A program made the position numbers and the translations under genes. From Tretioscincus oriximinensis (Eukaryota > Chordata > Lepidosauria > Squamata > Gymnophthalmidae), in assembly GCA_022410635.1 (NCBI GenBank), contig JAJVDF010000261.1, forward strand, positions 427,756 to 491,755: a stretch of DNA of 64,000 nucleotides. The letters run 5' to 3'. Below, one piece after another: positions 1 through 10,745 of this stretch (positions within the stretch are counted from its first letter, which is position 1; every line of letters begins with the position of its first letter). Below the pieces are notes generated by a model, which worked only from the letters and a program-made list of their open reading frames with translations, did no database searches and was not told the origin of the DNA.

Positions 1-262
1 ATTCTAGCAAGTTGGTAAGGCATGATTTACCTTTGCTAAAGCCATGCTGAGTTTCATTCAGCAATGCATGCTTCTCCATGTGTTTAGTAATTTTGTCCTT
101 AATTAAGGTTTCCAACACTTTACCTGGAATTGATGTTAAACTGATTGGTCTATAATTTCCGGGATCACCCCGGGATCCTTTTTTGAAGATTGGTGTTACA
201 TTAGCTACCTTCCAATCTATTGGTATTATGCCTGATCTTAAGGAAAGATTAAATATTTTGGT
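1..262 (-). mobile_element. Inverted 5' segment of a CR1/L2-group LINE (RT fragment)
   Basis: Read on the minus strand, this encodes the N-terminal part of a CR1/L2-type reverse transcriptase. Recognisable pieces are a PIDWKVANVTPIFKKG block, a GDPGNYRPISLTSIPGKVLE block and a TQHGFSKGKSCLTNLLE block, all standard for the fingers region of this clade. The adjoining DNA (262 onward) encodes the next part of the same protein on the opposite strand. The segment runs off the left edge, so its outer end and TSD are not visible. It is a relic, not an expressed gene. Confidence 0.85.
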
Positions 263-1238
263 TATCCTGGATTGGAAACGGGCTAAAAGATAGAAAACAG
301 ACAGTAGTAATAAATGTTCTCTGAGTGAAAAGAGCTAAGAAGTGGTTTACCCAGGGGTCCGTACTGGAACCTTTGCGTTTCAATATATTCATAAATGATC
401 TGGATGCCGAGGTAAATAGTGAAGTAGCCAAATTTGCTGAAGACACTAAATTGTTCAGGGTAGTGAAAACTGAAAATGATTATAAGGCACTCCAGAGCGA
501 TCTATTGAAATTGGGTGAGTGGGCATCAAAGTGGCAAATGAACTTCAATTTAAGCAAGTGCAAGGTCATGCACATTGGAGCAAAGAACGCCAACTACTCC
601 TACCAACTGATGGGAACCAAGCTTTCTGTGACGGAGCAAGAAACATCTTGGGGNGTTGGTGGACAATTCAATGAAGTTGTCAAACTAGTGTGCAGCAGCA
701 GCAAGAAAAGCAAATTCCATGTTGGGGATAATTAGGAAAGGAATTGAAAACAAGTCAGCAAATGTTGCTTTGCCTCTTTATAATTCTGTGATGAGACCAC
801 ATTTGGAATACTGTGTTTAGTTCTGGTCACCACATCTCAAGAGGGATATTGTGGAACTAGAGAAGGTGAAGAAAAGGGCAACAAGATTGATCAAGGGTCT
901 GGAGTAGCTCCCTTATGAAGTCAAGCTGCAACCTCTCGGCATTCAGCCTCAAAAGACGACATTTGATAGGTGATTTGAAGCGTACACTTCAGTGTACATC
1001 CCATGCATGGGATGGATAGGGTGAATAGAAAAAAAATGTTTTCTCTATCCCACAACACTAGGACCAGAGGGCACTCCTTGCAACTGATGGGCAGAAAAGT
1101 GAGAACAGACAAAGGAAAGTATTTTTTTTTCATCCAGAGGATCATCAGCCTGTGGAATTTACTTACTGAAGCTAGCAGCTTGGNTAGCTTCAAGGCAGGA
1201 CTAGACAGGTTTATGGACACCAAGGATATAAATGGGTA
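262..1238 (+). pseudogene. CR1/L2-group LINE reverse transcriptase, decayed
   Basis: Plus-strand RT remainder. It begins near an LKDRKQTVVIN segment and continues through QGSVLEPLRFNIFINDLD, the catalytic-box region KFAEDTKLF, and KCKVMHIGAKN. After about 640 the frame shifts and stops repeatedly, but the thumb and tail can still be followed across frames (a RRHLIGDLK-like piece, then MFSLSHNTRTRGHSLQLMGRKVRTDKG in two stretches, then RIISLWN). The catalytic FADD box reads FAED, so the first aspartate is lost. With the preceding inverted segment it forms one 5'-inverted insertion. The clade is inferred from sequence resemblance only; CR1 versus L2 is not resolved. Confidence 0.85.
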
Positions 1239-1533
1239 GAAGAAGAAGAAGAATCAAATGTTTATACAGCGCTCTTTTCCAGAGCGGCTTACAGGGTTAA
1301 TTTTTGCCCAAAGGCTTACTTCTTATTCTATCTTCCCCATCAAGTTAATCATGGCACACATTTATCTAATTGATAAGCAAATTATGAATTTGCATCTCTT
1401 TCCAATAGCTGAGTTGGCTAGAGGTGCAGGCTAGTGGAAGGCGCTCACCCCTCCCCACCTCTGACACAGGACTTCGAAACCCGATCTCCCAGATGGAAGA
1501 CCGTCTTCTTAGCGACTGAACCATTTGTACCTA
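1239..1533 (-). mobile_element. SINE-A, tRNA-derived, nested in the LINE
   Basis: On the minus strand it starts with a tRNA-like head: an A-box-like GGTTCAGTCGC and a B-box-like GGGTTTCGAAGTCC (about 1471-1484). A family-specific body follows, then a 3' end reading GTAAGCCGCTCTGGAAAAG and a (TTC)n tail, seen here as AAGAAG at 1239-1251. It interrupts the LINE between the stop of the RT frame and the 3' UTR. GGGTA occurs at both edges (1234-1238 and 1534-1538) as a short probable TSD. Copies with the same body lie at 13.9 and 36.3 kb. Confidence 0.85.
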
Positions 1534-1726
1534 GGGTACTAGGATGGATGTCTGGATGCTGCCTCCGGGATGGAGCAACAGGCAGTAATTCTGAAATACC
1601 AGTGCATATTTTGCTTTCTTCTTTTCAGGCTGTCCAGGTGCATCTGGTGGGCCTCTGTGTGAGACAGAATGCTGGACTAGATTGGCTGTGCCCCAATCCA
1701 GGATGGCTCTTATTATGTTCTTATGT
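1534..1726 (+). mobile_element. 3' UTR and tail of the interrupted LINE
   Basis: Continues the LINE after SINE-A. It contains the family's conserved 3' UTR blocks (GCCTCCGGGATGGAGCAACAG, then GTGTGAGACAGAATGCTGGA) and ends in the TTATGTTCTTATG tail. The same order is seen uninterrupted at 62800-63165, which confirms that 1239-1533 is an insertion. Confidence 0.85.
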
Positions 1727-1935
1727 AGTGATCCACTTGCTAAAAACCGATGGAATGTTTAGCCACTGCAAGTCATGCGATTCAACAGGGGACATTTCNA
1801 TAATCCCCCCAAAACCTTTGTGGAGTCATTCAGCAATGTGAACTTGGTCAATCTTGCAAGATTTTGAGGTTCCATGTAAAAGTTAACTGGTTCTTGGCTT
1901 GCAGAAAATGCTGGAANTTTTAATACCATTTAATG
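1727..1935 (+). repeat. Dispersed repeat U1, copy 1 (partial)
   Basis: Matches the copy at 27950-28350 through shared blocks: a GATTCAACAG block, CAATGTGAACTTGG, a TTGCAAGATTTTGAGG-like stretch, and TTGGCTTGCAGAAAATGC. No coding potential is seen and I cannot place it in a known class. Confidence 0.6.
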
Positions 1936-2039
1936 AAATTGCTAGGCAATGTTTTGGAGCAGCATGGTAACTTGAAGGTCTGCGAGACATGATCACAAAT
2001 GCGTTTTAAAAGAAATAGCAGGCTCCCTCCTTTCTGAAA

Positions 2040-2135
2040 GCAAAGGAATCTAGCAGCACCTTAGAGTCTAACACAGAAGGAGTTGTTAGCATGAACTTGC
2101 GTATACTAAAATTACTTCATCAGATGCAGAAAGCG
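2040..2135 (-). mobile_element. Penelope-like element 3' end, old copy
   Basis: On the minus strand it reads CATCTGATGAAGTAA..., then a TTAGACTCTAAGGTGCTGCTAG block ending in CCTTTG. This is the 3' end seen at 46808-46897, with many substitutions. No TSD was found. Confidence 0.7.
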
Positions 2136-4000
2136 AAATACCCAGGCAAAAACATATATAGATAAGTTGTGGGTGAATAGCAATAGAAATGCAAGTGATT
2201 GAAGTTAGAAGGTATCACCTGCAAAAGTTATTCAACCAACTTTTTCTCTCTCTTTGGTCTCCAGGCTACTAGATCACTTTGCTTAGTTGTCTAGGTTAAC
2301 TTGGCTACTTCTTTGAATTCTTTCCTTGCAAATTCAGCTACAAGTCTAAGTGAGGTTGGAATTCTAACAGATTAAAATGGCATCTGGAACTCCAGTCATA
2401 GAGCTAGAAATACTGCTAGAGCCACACCTACTGATATGTTTGGGGGCTGGTGTCACATAGCAAATGCCGGTCCAGGGACACCCATCCATTTGCACATTCT
2501 AATCTCTCATAACTGCGTTTTTGTGCAAATATCAGCAAATATACCAACCCCCCCATCTCAGCGTTAAGAAAATACGTGACAAAATGTACCCTAGAAAAAT
2601 TGGCTGTTGAATCCTCCCAAACCTTTCAGTTTCTTGAGTTCCAAAATATTCTAACATACCTTGAGGTAACAACTTCCAAGATTCAAGCATTACCTTGCCA
2701 GGAAAGGTAGATTTGCAATGTGATGGCAACNTGTCAAGAAAAGCACCCTTCCTGCCCACTTATGCTTGTCTCTTGATTGCGATGGTTCTTGGAAAATATT
2801 ACTCCCTTACTTTTTTTAATCTCCTGCATCTATCAGTTCCATGACCTTGAGATTACAATGCATGTTCATGCGGTTGATGACTGTCAGTCAAGCCCTTATT
2901 ATGGCCACCAGCAAGAAGTGTACAGGAATTAGAAGAGTGCACGTGTGTGTTGGTGTGCATGATCTCTCTGGGGTAAGTTGGGAGGGGTGGAAAGAGGAAT
3001 TGCCTGCTGTCTGCTTGGGGGAAAAGATGGCCTTCTTTGAGATCCCAAGGGGAATCAGATACAACGTGGTATTTGAGTGAACAAGACATTATGGCTCAGT
3101 GGTCTGGCAGGTGGAGGAGAGGGAGGGAATCAAGATCCAAAAAGCAAGAGAGAAGACATAAACATAGCCCAAGGGCCTGTTTAGTCACAGACTGTGGGAC
3201 TGCTTGGGATACACCCTGAATGCTGTTCACTCACCTTTCTGCTAAGATAAGCCCTTTTCAGCTTGATTGACACTTATATGGCAAGGATTAAAAAGAAACC
3301 ATGGTAGGGGTGGGGGAGGAGAAAGGTTTTTTTCAAAAAGTATTTTGCATAGTTTTCTCTCCTCCAGCACCAGAGTTATAGGTTTTCCAACAGCAACTGG
3401 GACACAGCAGTTGAGACTGGAGGATCACAAAATGAAAAAAACCCAACAATTATCAGCCAGAAAAGCAGCTACGAAAAGCAAGAACAAATGTTCTTGGCTT
3501 GCTAGTATATATAGTAAGTTTCCAGGAGTTTCCAGGATTCTGCATTTCTTTTTGAACTTGCCTAAGACTGTAAGGAGAGTGAAATCTGCTTCTCAGAATT
3601 AGAGTCATCTTCACAGTTTTTGCTGTTAACAGTTGACTCTATATTTTTAAATACAGACTTTTTTTTAAAAAAGGAAAAAACAACTGGAATGATTAAGATT
3701 TAAAATAAACAGCTATCTGCACCCAGAAAAAATGCACCCCCAAAACAATGATGAGATGATGGTATCCATACACTACAGCTTCAAATCCACATTAAAGGCC
3801 ATTAAATTAGGCGGGAACACCATCATCCACATACTACCATCTCCACTGAACTCCTTTTTTCCCATTCAGTCAAGTTACTTCTGCAATTTCCCTTGGCTAT
3901 AGTTCGTGCTTCAACAAACTGCAGTTGAACACATGCCTAGATAAATTCAGATGTCATAAAGTATGTGTCTAATTGCAATTTGACACATCCCTTGAGAAGA
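2136..4000. other. No recognised feature
   Basis: AT-rich DNA with short open frames only. I see no repeat, coding domain or RNA gene that I can name. Confidence 0.5.
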
Positions 4001-4277
4001 AGTACTGGGTATTTATATCCTGCTTTTCTCACCTAAAGGGATTCAAAGCAGCTTACAAGCTTATGTTTTGTACGAAGGCTTATATTTTATTTTCCTCATA
4101 ACTCTGTGATGGCCCCATTTATCTAATTGCAATTTCTNGCTTTTGAATAGGTGGGCTGGCNAGCGCTGAGGCCAGTAGATGGTGCTCACCCCTTTCCACA
4201 GATGACACAGAGCATCAAACTCAGTATCTCTGCTGAAACACCAGAACTCTTGACTGTTGTACCACTGTTCCTCTTGA
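4001..4277 (-). mobile_element. SINE-B, diverged copy
   Basis: Minus-strand SINE with the SINE-B 3' end (rc of TCTCACCTAAAGGGATTCAAAG) and the body block ending ATCTAATTGCAATTTC. The tRNA-like head is badly eroded: the B-box area reads GCATCAAACTCAG. It differs from the other SINE-B copies by many substitutions, so it is older or a separate subfamily. Confidence 0.65.
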
Positions 4278-4413
4278 GATGACTAAGGGCTTACATCAAG
4301 GCTGAACTAACTCATCAGAGAACTGCTCTTTCTTGACAATGCTTCCCTTGTATCCCATCCAGAATCAGTTCTGCAGCACGGGCTGCTGAGTTCTTTGGAT
4401 TGGAGGTTAACAG

Positions 4414-4546
4414 GAGGAAGAAGAAGAAGAAGAAGAAGAAGAAGAAGAAGAAGAAGAAGAAGAAGAAGAAGAAGAAGAAGAAGAAGAAGAAGAAGAAGAA
4501 GAAGAAGAAGAAGAAGAAGAAGAAGAAGAAGAAGAAGAAGAAGAAG
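4414..4546. repeat. (AAG)43 microsatellite
   Basis: An uninterrupted run of about 43 AAG units at 4418-4546, preceded by GGAGG. It sits exactly where SINE-B copies carry their (TTC)n tail on the other strand, so it is best read as an expanded SINE tail. All open frames through it (poly-Lys, poly-Arg, poly-Leu) are artefacts. Confidence 0.95.
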
Positions 4547-4612
4547 GTTCTTATACCCTGCTTTTCTCACCTTTCAAAGGGACTCAAATCGGCTTACAAG
4601 TACTGTATCAGT
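4547..4612 (-). mobile_element. SINE-B 3' end only (truncated)
   Basis: Carries only the last ~65 bp of SINE-B, from the TATAAGAACC junction with the AAG tract to CTTGTAAGCC. Body and tRNA head are absent, so it is a strongly 5'-truncated copy. Confidence 0.75.
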
Positions 4613-4839
4613 CTGTTCTGCAAGATGTCAACCACCCTCCCCAGTCACAATCACTGAATCAGAGTTGAAGACAGATCAACATTTAAGCGAAGATAGACAA
4701 AGCGATTGATAACAAGCTAGCAAAAGCACACAGTATATTTAGTACACTGTATGAAAGAATCTGGAATAACAAGCATTTGAAGAAAAACATGAAAATTAAA
4801 ACATACAGAGCCCACTATCCTGCATGGATTTGAGATGTG
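4613..4839 (+). pseudogene. RTE-like LINE ORF2 fragment, first part
   Basis: A decayed RT C-terminal region. One frame reads IDNKLAKAHSIFSTLYERIWNN and then KHLKKNMKIKTYRAHY, matching the common DNRLAKA...RVWN...HLKK...TKI..YRAVV segment of RTE-type and related LINEs. The frame continues to a GFEM segment (from the LLYGSE motif) that is cut by the SINE at 4840. Upstream stops show decay. The clade assignment (RTE/BovB-like) is an inference. Confidence 0.75.
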
Positions 4840-5143
4840 AAGAAGAAGGAGAAGGAGAACTGGGTTCTTATACCCTGCTTTTCTTACCTTTCAAAGGGAC
4901 TCAAAGGGGCTTACAAGGGTATTTTGTCCAAAGGCTTACATTCTAGCTTCCCCACCAGGCTGTGGTGGTTCCCATTTATCTACTTGCTGTCAGTTGCAAT
5001 TTCTTGCAATTCGTGCTTTCGAATAGCTGGGTTGGCTAGAGCTACAGGCTAGGAGAAGGNGCTCACCCCTCCCCATGTCTGGCACAGGGTTTTGAAACCC
5101 GATGTCCCAGATGAGAGACGGTTTCCTTAGCGATTGTGCCATT
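4840..5143 (-). mobile_element. SINE-B, nested in the RTE-like LINE
   Basis: A near full-length minus-strand SINE-B: AAG-rich tail at 4840-4857, then the 3' end, body, and tRNA-like head with B box about 5091-5104. It ends just before GTGGTTCATC. TGTG occurs at 4836-4839 and 5144-5147, a short probable TSD. Removing it restores the host frame across the junction (GFEM directly joined to WFIYHHH). Confidence 0.85.
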
Positions 5144-5640
5144 TGTGGTTCATCTATCACCACCATCANTTCTCGAGTGCAGCCTCGAGTGCTTTCACCA
5201 GCCTCTGTACCATCTTGTCCATCCACTGGAATAATTCCATCAGCAAAACCAAAGTCTTTCAACTGGTGGAAATCACCGGCATTGAGACCATGCTGCTGAA
5301 GAAGCACTTACTGAGCTGTGCAGAACATATTACTAGGTTGTGATTACACTGTATGGTGAATTCATTAAAGGTCTCCATGAGAGAGGGGCATAGAAGAAGA
5401 GATGCAAAGACTTTCTCAAGAATTCCCGATTCTGTCGTATCAACCACTGTCAGTAGCTTGCCCTAGCTGCTGGTGGGGGCTCTAGATCTACAGGTCTTTC
5501 TCCTCCTTCGAGAACACAAAAATTGCTAGCCTTAAGGACAAAAGAGAATGGCATAAGCAGTTGAATGTGCTTATCTCACGTCATCTTCATAAGCCACCCA
5601 GTGATCTGACTACAGACAGGGATAAGTAGATTTCTGCTTC
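5144..5640 (+). pseudogene. RTE-like LINE ORF2 fragment, second part
   Basis: Continues the frame after the SINE: WFIYHHH, then LCTILSIHWNN, then TKVFQLVEITGIETMLLKKH, and AEHITRL. This follows the usual order of a C-terminal LINE region (W..YRHH, LR.IL.I.W, EVL...IE.ML...LRW.GH). A stop follows AEHITRL and further pieces occur in other frames. The end is a PPSDLTTDRDK segment followed by TAG at about 5630, where related elements go on to a Cys-rich finger. Non-functional. Confidence 0.75.
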
Positions 5641-5712
5641 ATGAATCTTCATTCATGGAAATATAGCAAGAGCTTTTTCCAATGTTAATAGAATGGGCTA
5701 GGAAATTCATAG

Positions 5713-5825
5713 TACAGGTGAAACCCCGTTATAACAAGCACTAAGTAATCGGGTGGATTCATTCAATATAATAAAATTTTGTTATAATGAAACCCATTGT
5801 AACCAACATTACTCCTACTGGCACC
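5713..5825 (+). mobile_element. Possible pogo/Tigger-like DNA transposon terminus
   Basis: TA followed by CAGGTGAAACCCCGTTATAAC resembles a pogo/Tigger terminal repeat (TA target, CAG start, GTTATAAC block). A GTTATAATGAAACCC block recurs about 60 bp further in. No second terminus or transposase was found. Confidence 0.35.
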
Positions 5826-6965
5826 CCATCGGAATTTTCAAATTTGTTTGCTATACCGTGAATTTGATTATATTTGGGTTCTTTATCATAGACTTTCACC
5901 TGAATACTTCCTAGCTCCATCCAGCTTCAATAAATTACTTTCAAATTCTTTACATTTAGTGCTGGGATATTTTGTACCCCACAAAAGGAATTTGAAGAGA
6001 GCAGCTGTGAACATGGTGAGTATAGATGAGGATCAAATCAGAAATCTGCTTCAGATCTCTCTAAACTGTGTTTTGATTTGCTGCAAATCACAATATAGTT
6101 ATGAGAGATCACAGGATTTCTTCCAATTTGTCTTCAATTGCACTTGTGACTTTGATTCACAGGTCACCACCAGTATACCTCAAAAAATTCTTCCAGAAAC
6201 AGGATGAGACTAGTCTAAGGTTATAAAATTATTAAAACCAATGAGAAGCTTTTTGTTAGAATGCTCACCCCTGAACTGGGGTTTAGGAATTGCTGGTCCA
6301 CAACTCGTTCTTTTCAACTTTATATTGCTCCTGTCCTTTGTGCTTTGCTTTTGTGTTTGTTCTCTTAAAGTTGCCTCTAATGGACTTTTAGGCTTCATAA
6401 TCTCATTGCATCACTTGGAGACATGTTGACAGTTGTGGTCTCTTGTCATTACTTGCTGGTGAGGAATGCAACATTTTATTATTTCTTGATTCAGCAAAAT
6501 GAAAGCAGAAACTAAACACGTTATATCCTGAGCTAGTATTTAACCATTGCTTGACACAGCACGTACACTTGTCCCTGCTTCTGTTCCCCTCCTGAATTCG
6601 GTGAGAGTTTTCTCTATGCCTTATCATGCTAGTCTAGACTGTAGTTTGGAATATATCTAACTCTGAAGTATAAACATATTTAGTGTTTTGTTCAATGTTA
6701 AAACAAGTCTGTATGAGGTCTTGTCACAAACATGGATGGGCCTAAAGAGGAGTGCCCAGTTCTGTCTGGGGTTTTTGGTTCCATACGATAGATATTCCCT
6801 GTAACTTACTACATTTGAACATTTTCTTGTCAAGATCACTAAAGACGAGAGGAAACAGAAGCACCTTTCTGATAAAGTGCTTCAGATTTTACTAGCTCTT
6901 AATATATATTGTGTAATCTTTTAAACTTTATCCTGTTTTTCCAACTTCTTTTCTCTCTCTCTCAG
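5826..6965. other. No recognised feature
   Basis: Single-copy-looking AT-rich DNA. Open frames are short and show no recognisable domain. Confidence 0.45.
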
Positions 6966-7161
6966 GCTGCCTCTCCATGGGAGTTTTCTACTGTGCCCAT
7001 ACCACACTGGTACTTAACATGATTAAACATTCGCCCCATTATTCGGAATAATGCTCCATTGCCCAGGAGTCCTGTTACTACAGGATATTCTGGGGCAACG
7101 GAGCTTTATTCTGAGCAGATTAATGAACATCCATCACCATGTGGAGCAGATTCTTAATCAT
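6966..7161 (+). other. Exon-like segment with strong splice signals, non-coding
   Basis: A long pyrimidine tract (TTCTTTTCTCTCTCTCTCAG) ends at 6965 and a consensus donor (T|GTAAGTAG) starts at 7162, enclosing 196 nt. All three forward frames contain stops. If it is an exon it belongs to a UTR or a long non-coding RNA. There is no transcript evidence. Confidence 0.25.
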
Positions 7162-10100
7162 GTAAGTAGCTGTGCGGCGCAAGCATGGTACAAAACTGCT
7201 GTGGAGAGGCAGCCAATGTCAATAACTTACCAATGAAGAGCTGGGCACTGCCAAATCATTTCTAAAAGCTCCATTCAGATCACTTGTATCTATGTTCAAG
7301 GTTTTCAATATATCTGTGCCTTCTTCTGTCTATCTTCCAAAACCAAAAAGGCCACTAGAAACCGACAGTTGAATTTTTGGCCTGCCCTGGACAAGTTCCA
7401 GCTAATTGACCTCATCTCATTTCTTAATTTAAGTTTTCTGATGTCGGGCAGAAGCCACTAGAATATCTTTTTGTAAGACTTCACATCTTACTCCTCCCAT
7501 TGCCTAATGAACTCTTTCTGCGTCTGGCTGTAGAAGATCAATTCCATTAGCCTTAAACCAATTTTAAAAAGAAAAAAATTGTCCAATAGATGTCNACCAT
7601 TTTTAAAATTGTAAAGACTCACGCCCTTAACATAAATGTCCACACATTGTTGAGTGGAATAGTCTTCCACAGACTACCACCCATGTAATTCAGTAATTAT
7701 CAGAAGCTATTATATTTGATAATGTTTGAAAGACAGGAAGGATGCCTCTAAATGCCAATTGCAGGGAGCTGAGAACAGATATGGTAAATAATTTATAGTA
7801 AAGTGTCCTTCCTTGAAAACAAGGGAAACTGCAAGGGAATTTTGGAAATAAAAATCCTACATCATGTGCAGATCTACCTAGAGAGGTGATTATATAGCCC
7901 TATCTCTTCACTTCAATCTCTGAATGCTTTTATCCCCTTCTTCTTTTTATGTTAACTATTGCAAATTAAATACTGGCAAAGAGAGATTTGCTTCAGTTCT
8001 TTAAAAATGTGATCTATTTCCTTCAGGATTAAACCATTTACAAGAAACAGATTTGATCATGAATAAATAAGAGGAAAGGAAGCTTTTTTAAATACATTGC
8101 CAGCGAAATCTTGACCAGCGTTGCTATGGGTGTTCTTGGGATTCTCTACCACAGCTAAACTGGAACATATTTCAGCCATCCTTTCCATTTATGTCAGAAC
8201 ATTTTATTTATACAAAGGGTGTATTGTGTGTTTTGTGTTTTATGGAAAACTGGTTGCTGGGGGCAGCTGATATCACAACAGGAAGGGTTGAAGCCTCAAG
8301 TGTCTCAGCTGTTTATGGAATAGAACACACTGCCAAGCTTCCCCTTCTCTTGTTGATTTTTACCAGCAACACTGGACAAATAGCCAATTAACTTTGAAAT
8401 CTGGACAAGGATCTAAGGATATTCACACATCAAGTTTCAAATGAATACCTAGGTCTTTCCATTTTTTTTCCTTGCTGGACATTTTTTTTCCTGTTCAGGA
8501 GGCATCTTTAGCCAAGGACCAAGCTGCCTTTCAGACTTGGAGGAACTTCAGATAAGAATGGAGAGATGCCGAAAAGGCTGCCTTTCCGTTACTCAATACA
8601 TTATACACCTTTATAAATCTCTTAGGGTAGCTAATCTCCTTAGGGAGTAATGTATAGTAAATGGGTTTCACTTAGGGTCCTTTTGAGGGACTATGGAGGG
8701 CCTTTTCACACTAAGCTCCTGTTACTTTTCCAGTGAATCTGGATTATTAAGGCCCACAGATTTGGACCATGGTGTCTGATATAACAGTCTGCATGACATT
8801 GCTGGTCCAGACTAGGTCCACACAAGACTTAAAGTTGACATTTGCTTTGGGACCAGCCCACGAAGGCATCAAATCTCAGTGGTACCAGGAAAATCATTTC
8901 AGTGGAACATTTAGCACACTGCCAAAGTGAGTCCCATGTTGTCTGAAAAATGGGGTATGACACCATGTCTGGAGTAGTGCTCACTGATGTGCAAGATGAT
9001 CTTATCTTAAGGGCCCTTTGGTCAGGATTAAATTGCATCCTTTGCAGAAGAAGTGTACCAGCAATTGGTTGAGCTTCACAGATCCACAGTACTGGGTGGA
9101 TTGACAATGCCCTGAAGACAAGCATGATATATCCTGATTTAGAGAGTAAATGCTGAAGANCCAGAGATACAATTGCGTACTTATTACTGCTTGTGCATGA
9201 AGGGCTTCTATTTTATTTAGTAACCAATTCGAATATCCAGAGTCATAGTCATGTTAATCTAGAACTGCAAGATTGGATTTAATGAGTTGCCAGTTTAATC
9301 TGCAAGAAGACATGTTCCAATTGCAACCATGCCTTGTATAACTACCTAAGAGGAANTCAAATGTCCAGTTGCTGCCTCACTCAGCCTCCATGGTCACAAT
9401 GGATCATTTTCCAGCAAAGATGCCAAATGTTATCCCTTTATTCATTTTAATGAAGCATGATTCCTCTAGAGTAAGATGCAAAATGCTGTACAGTTGGTAA
9501 ACTTGCAACAGAGCTAAGATTTGCTGGTTCAGANAAAAAGCAAAACTAGGTTTATATTGGTGTCTCAATCTGAGACACCATTACAATGTGGAACGAACAA
9601 AGCAATTTCTTGTATTGTATTCTACTTGCAAGATCCAAATATGCAAAATGTAAATCAGATAAAAATGCCTCACAAGTTCTGTGATATTCTCCCTGATGTA
9701 CAACTATAACCTTTTCCAGATTCTGTTGAGCTTCTTATTTTCAAGTTTTTGAAATCCCTAAGCAGAATGTTGCTTTAATTGCCATGCATACATATTTCAG
9801 TGTCTTGTTTTTAGAACTATCCTGACCAGGATAAGTACAAACAGAGAAAATTCTCACACATGCTGAATACCCTATCCATTTCTCAGTAATGAACTGTTTT
9901 GATCTGAATACTTTGTTAAGTTACGGAATAAGAGCACTTGAAGTAATGATCTACAACAATCTATATATGTACACACAAGCTCCATCTTTCCTCGTGAGCT
10001 ATGGTAGGAGTACTTCACATGTGACACCATCACAGTTCTGATAATGCTGCTGCTGCTAATAATTCTAAGCTAAAATTGAAAAACCAACTAAAGATCCAAA

Positions 10101-10465
10101 GTGCATAGGAGATGAAACCTTAGTTCACATACGCAACAGCTGCAACAAAATCGGATAGACACACTACAAGCAGAGACATAACTCAGTTGCCCAGATGATT
10201 CACTGGAACTCCTACCACAAATGTCATCTGCCTGGTGGGGATATAAATCTTGAAAGGCCCCGAAAACGAACAAAACAAAACTACTTAGGGACTTCTGGAT
10301 ACAGATGGACCTAGGCTGGCACTAAAAGTTACTATCTGTCAGCTACAAAAGGCTGCACTATTTGATGATACATCACCAAGTCCTAGACACGTGCGGAGAA
10401 TCTGAGTCGTGATAAACTACGAATGCCTACCTTGTTATCTCATTTGTCACGATGCTTTTGTCAAT
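7162..10465. other. No recognised feature
   Basis: No repeat family, domain or RNA gene that I can name. The sequence looks unique and AT-rich. Confidence 0.45.
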
Positions 10466-10468
10466 AAC

Positions 10469-10554
<86 letters not shown>
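10469..10554. repeat. (CAT)n microsatellite, about 28 units
   Basis: An unbroken ATC/CAT run abutting a SINE-C copy at the position of the SINE tail, so probably an expanded tail. The poly-His open frame across it is an artefact. Confidence 0.95.
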
Positions 10555-10745
10555 TAATTTATAATTCCTCTTTCTCAAAAGAGTGGCTTACAAAGCTTTT
10601 TTGCTTTCTTCTTAACAGACGCCCTGTAAAGTTAGTGGGGTTGAGAGTTCTAAAGAACTGTGACTGGTCCAAGATGAAGCATCTGGCTTCATGGAGGAGT
10701 GTGGAATCGAATGTAGATTGGTAGATAGGTGTTCAACACTCTATT
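10555..10745 (-). mobile_element. SINE-C, tRNA-derived
   Basis: The minus strand shows the family features seen twice at 27.5-27.9 kb: a tRNA-like head with a TCGATTCCACACTCCTCC-type B-box region, then the GACCAGTCACAGTT block, TCAACCCCAC, and a 3' end at GTAAGCCACTC. The (ATG)n tail lies at 10469-10554. Confidence 0.75.

Noticed and set aside
4307..4709. Long frames of poly-Leu, poly-Arg and poly-Lys
   Set aside because: They are translations of the (AAG)43 microsatellite in three frames.
10452..10724. Poly-His protein
   Set aside because: Translation of the (CAT)n SINE tail.
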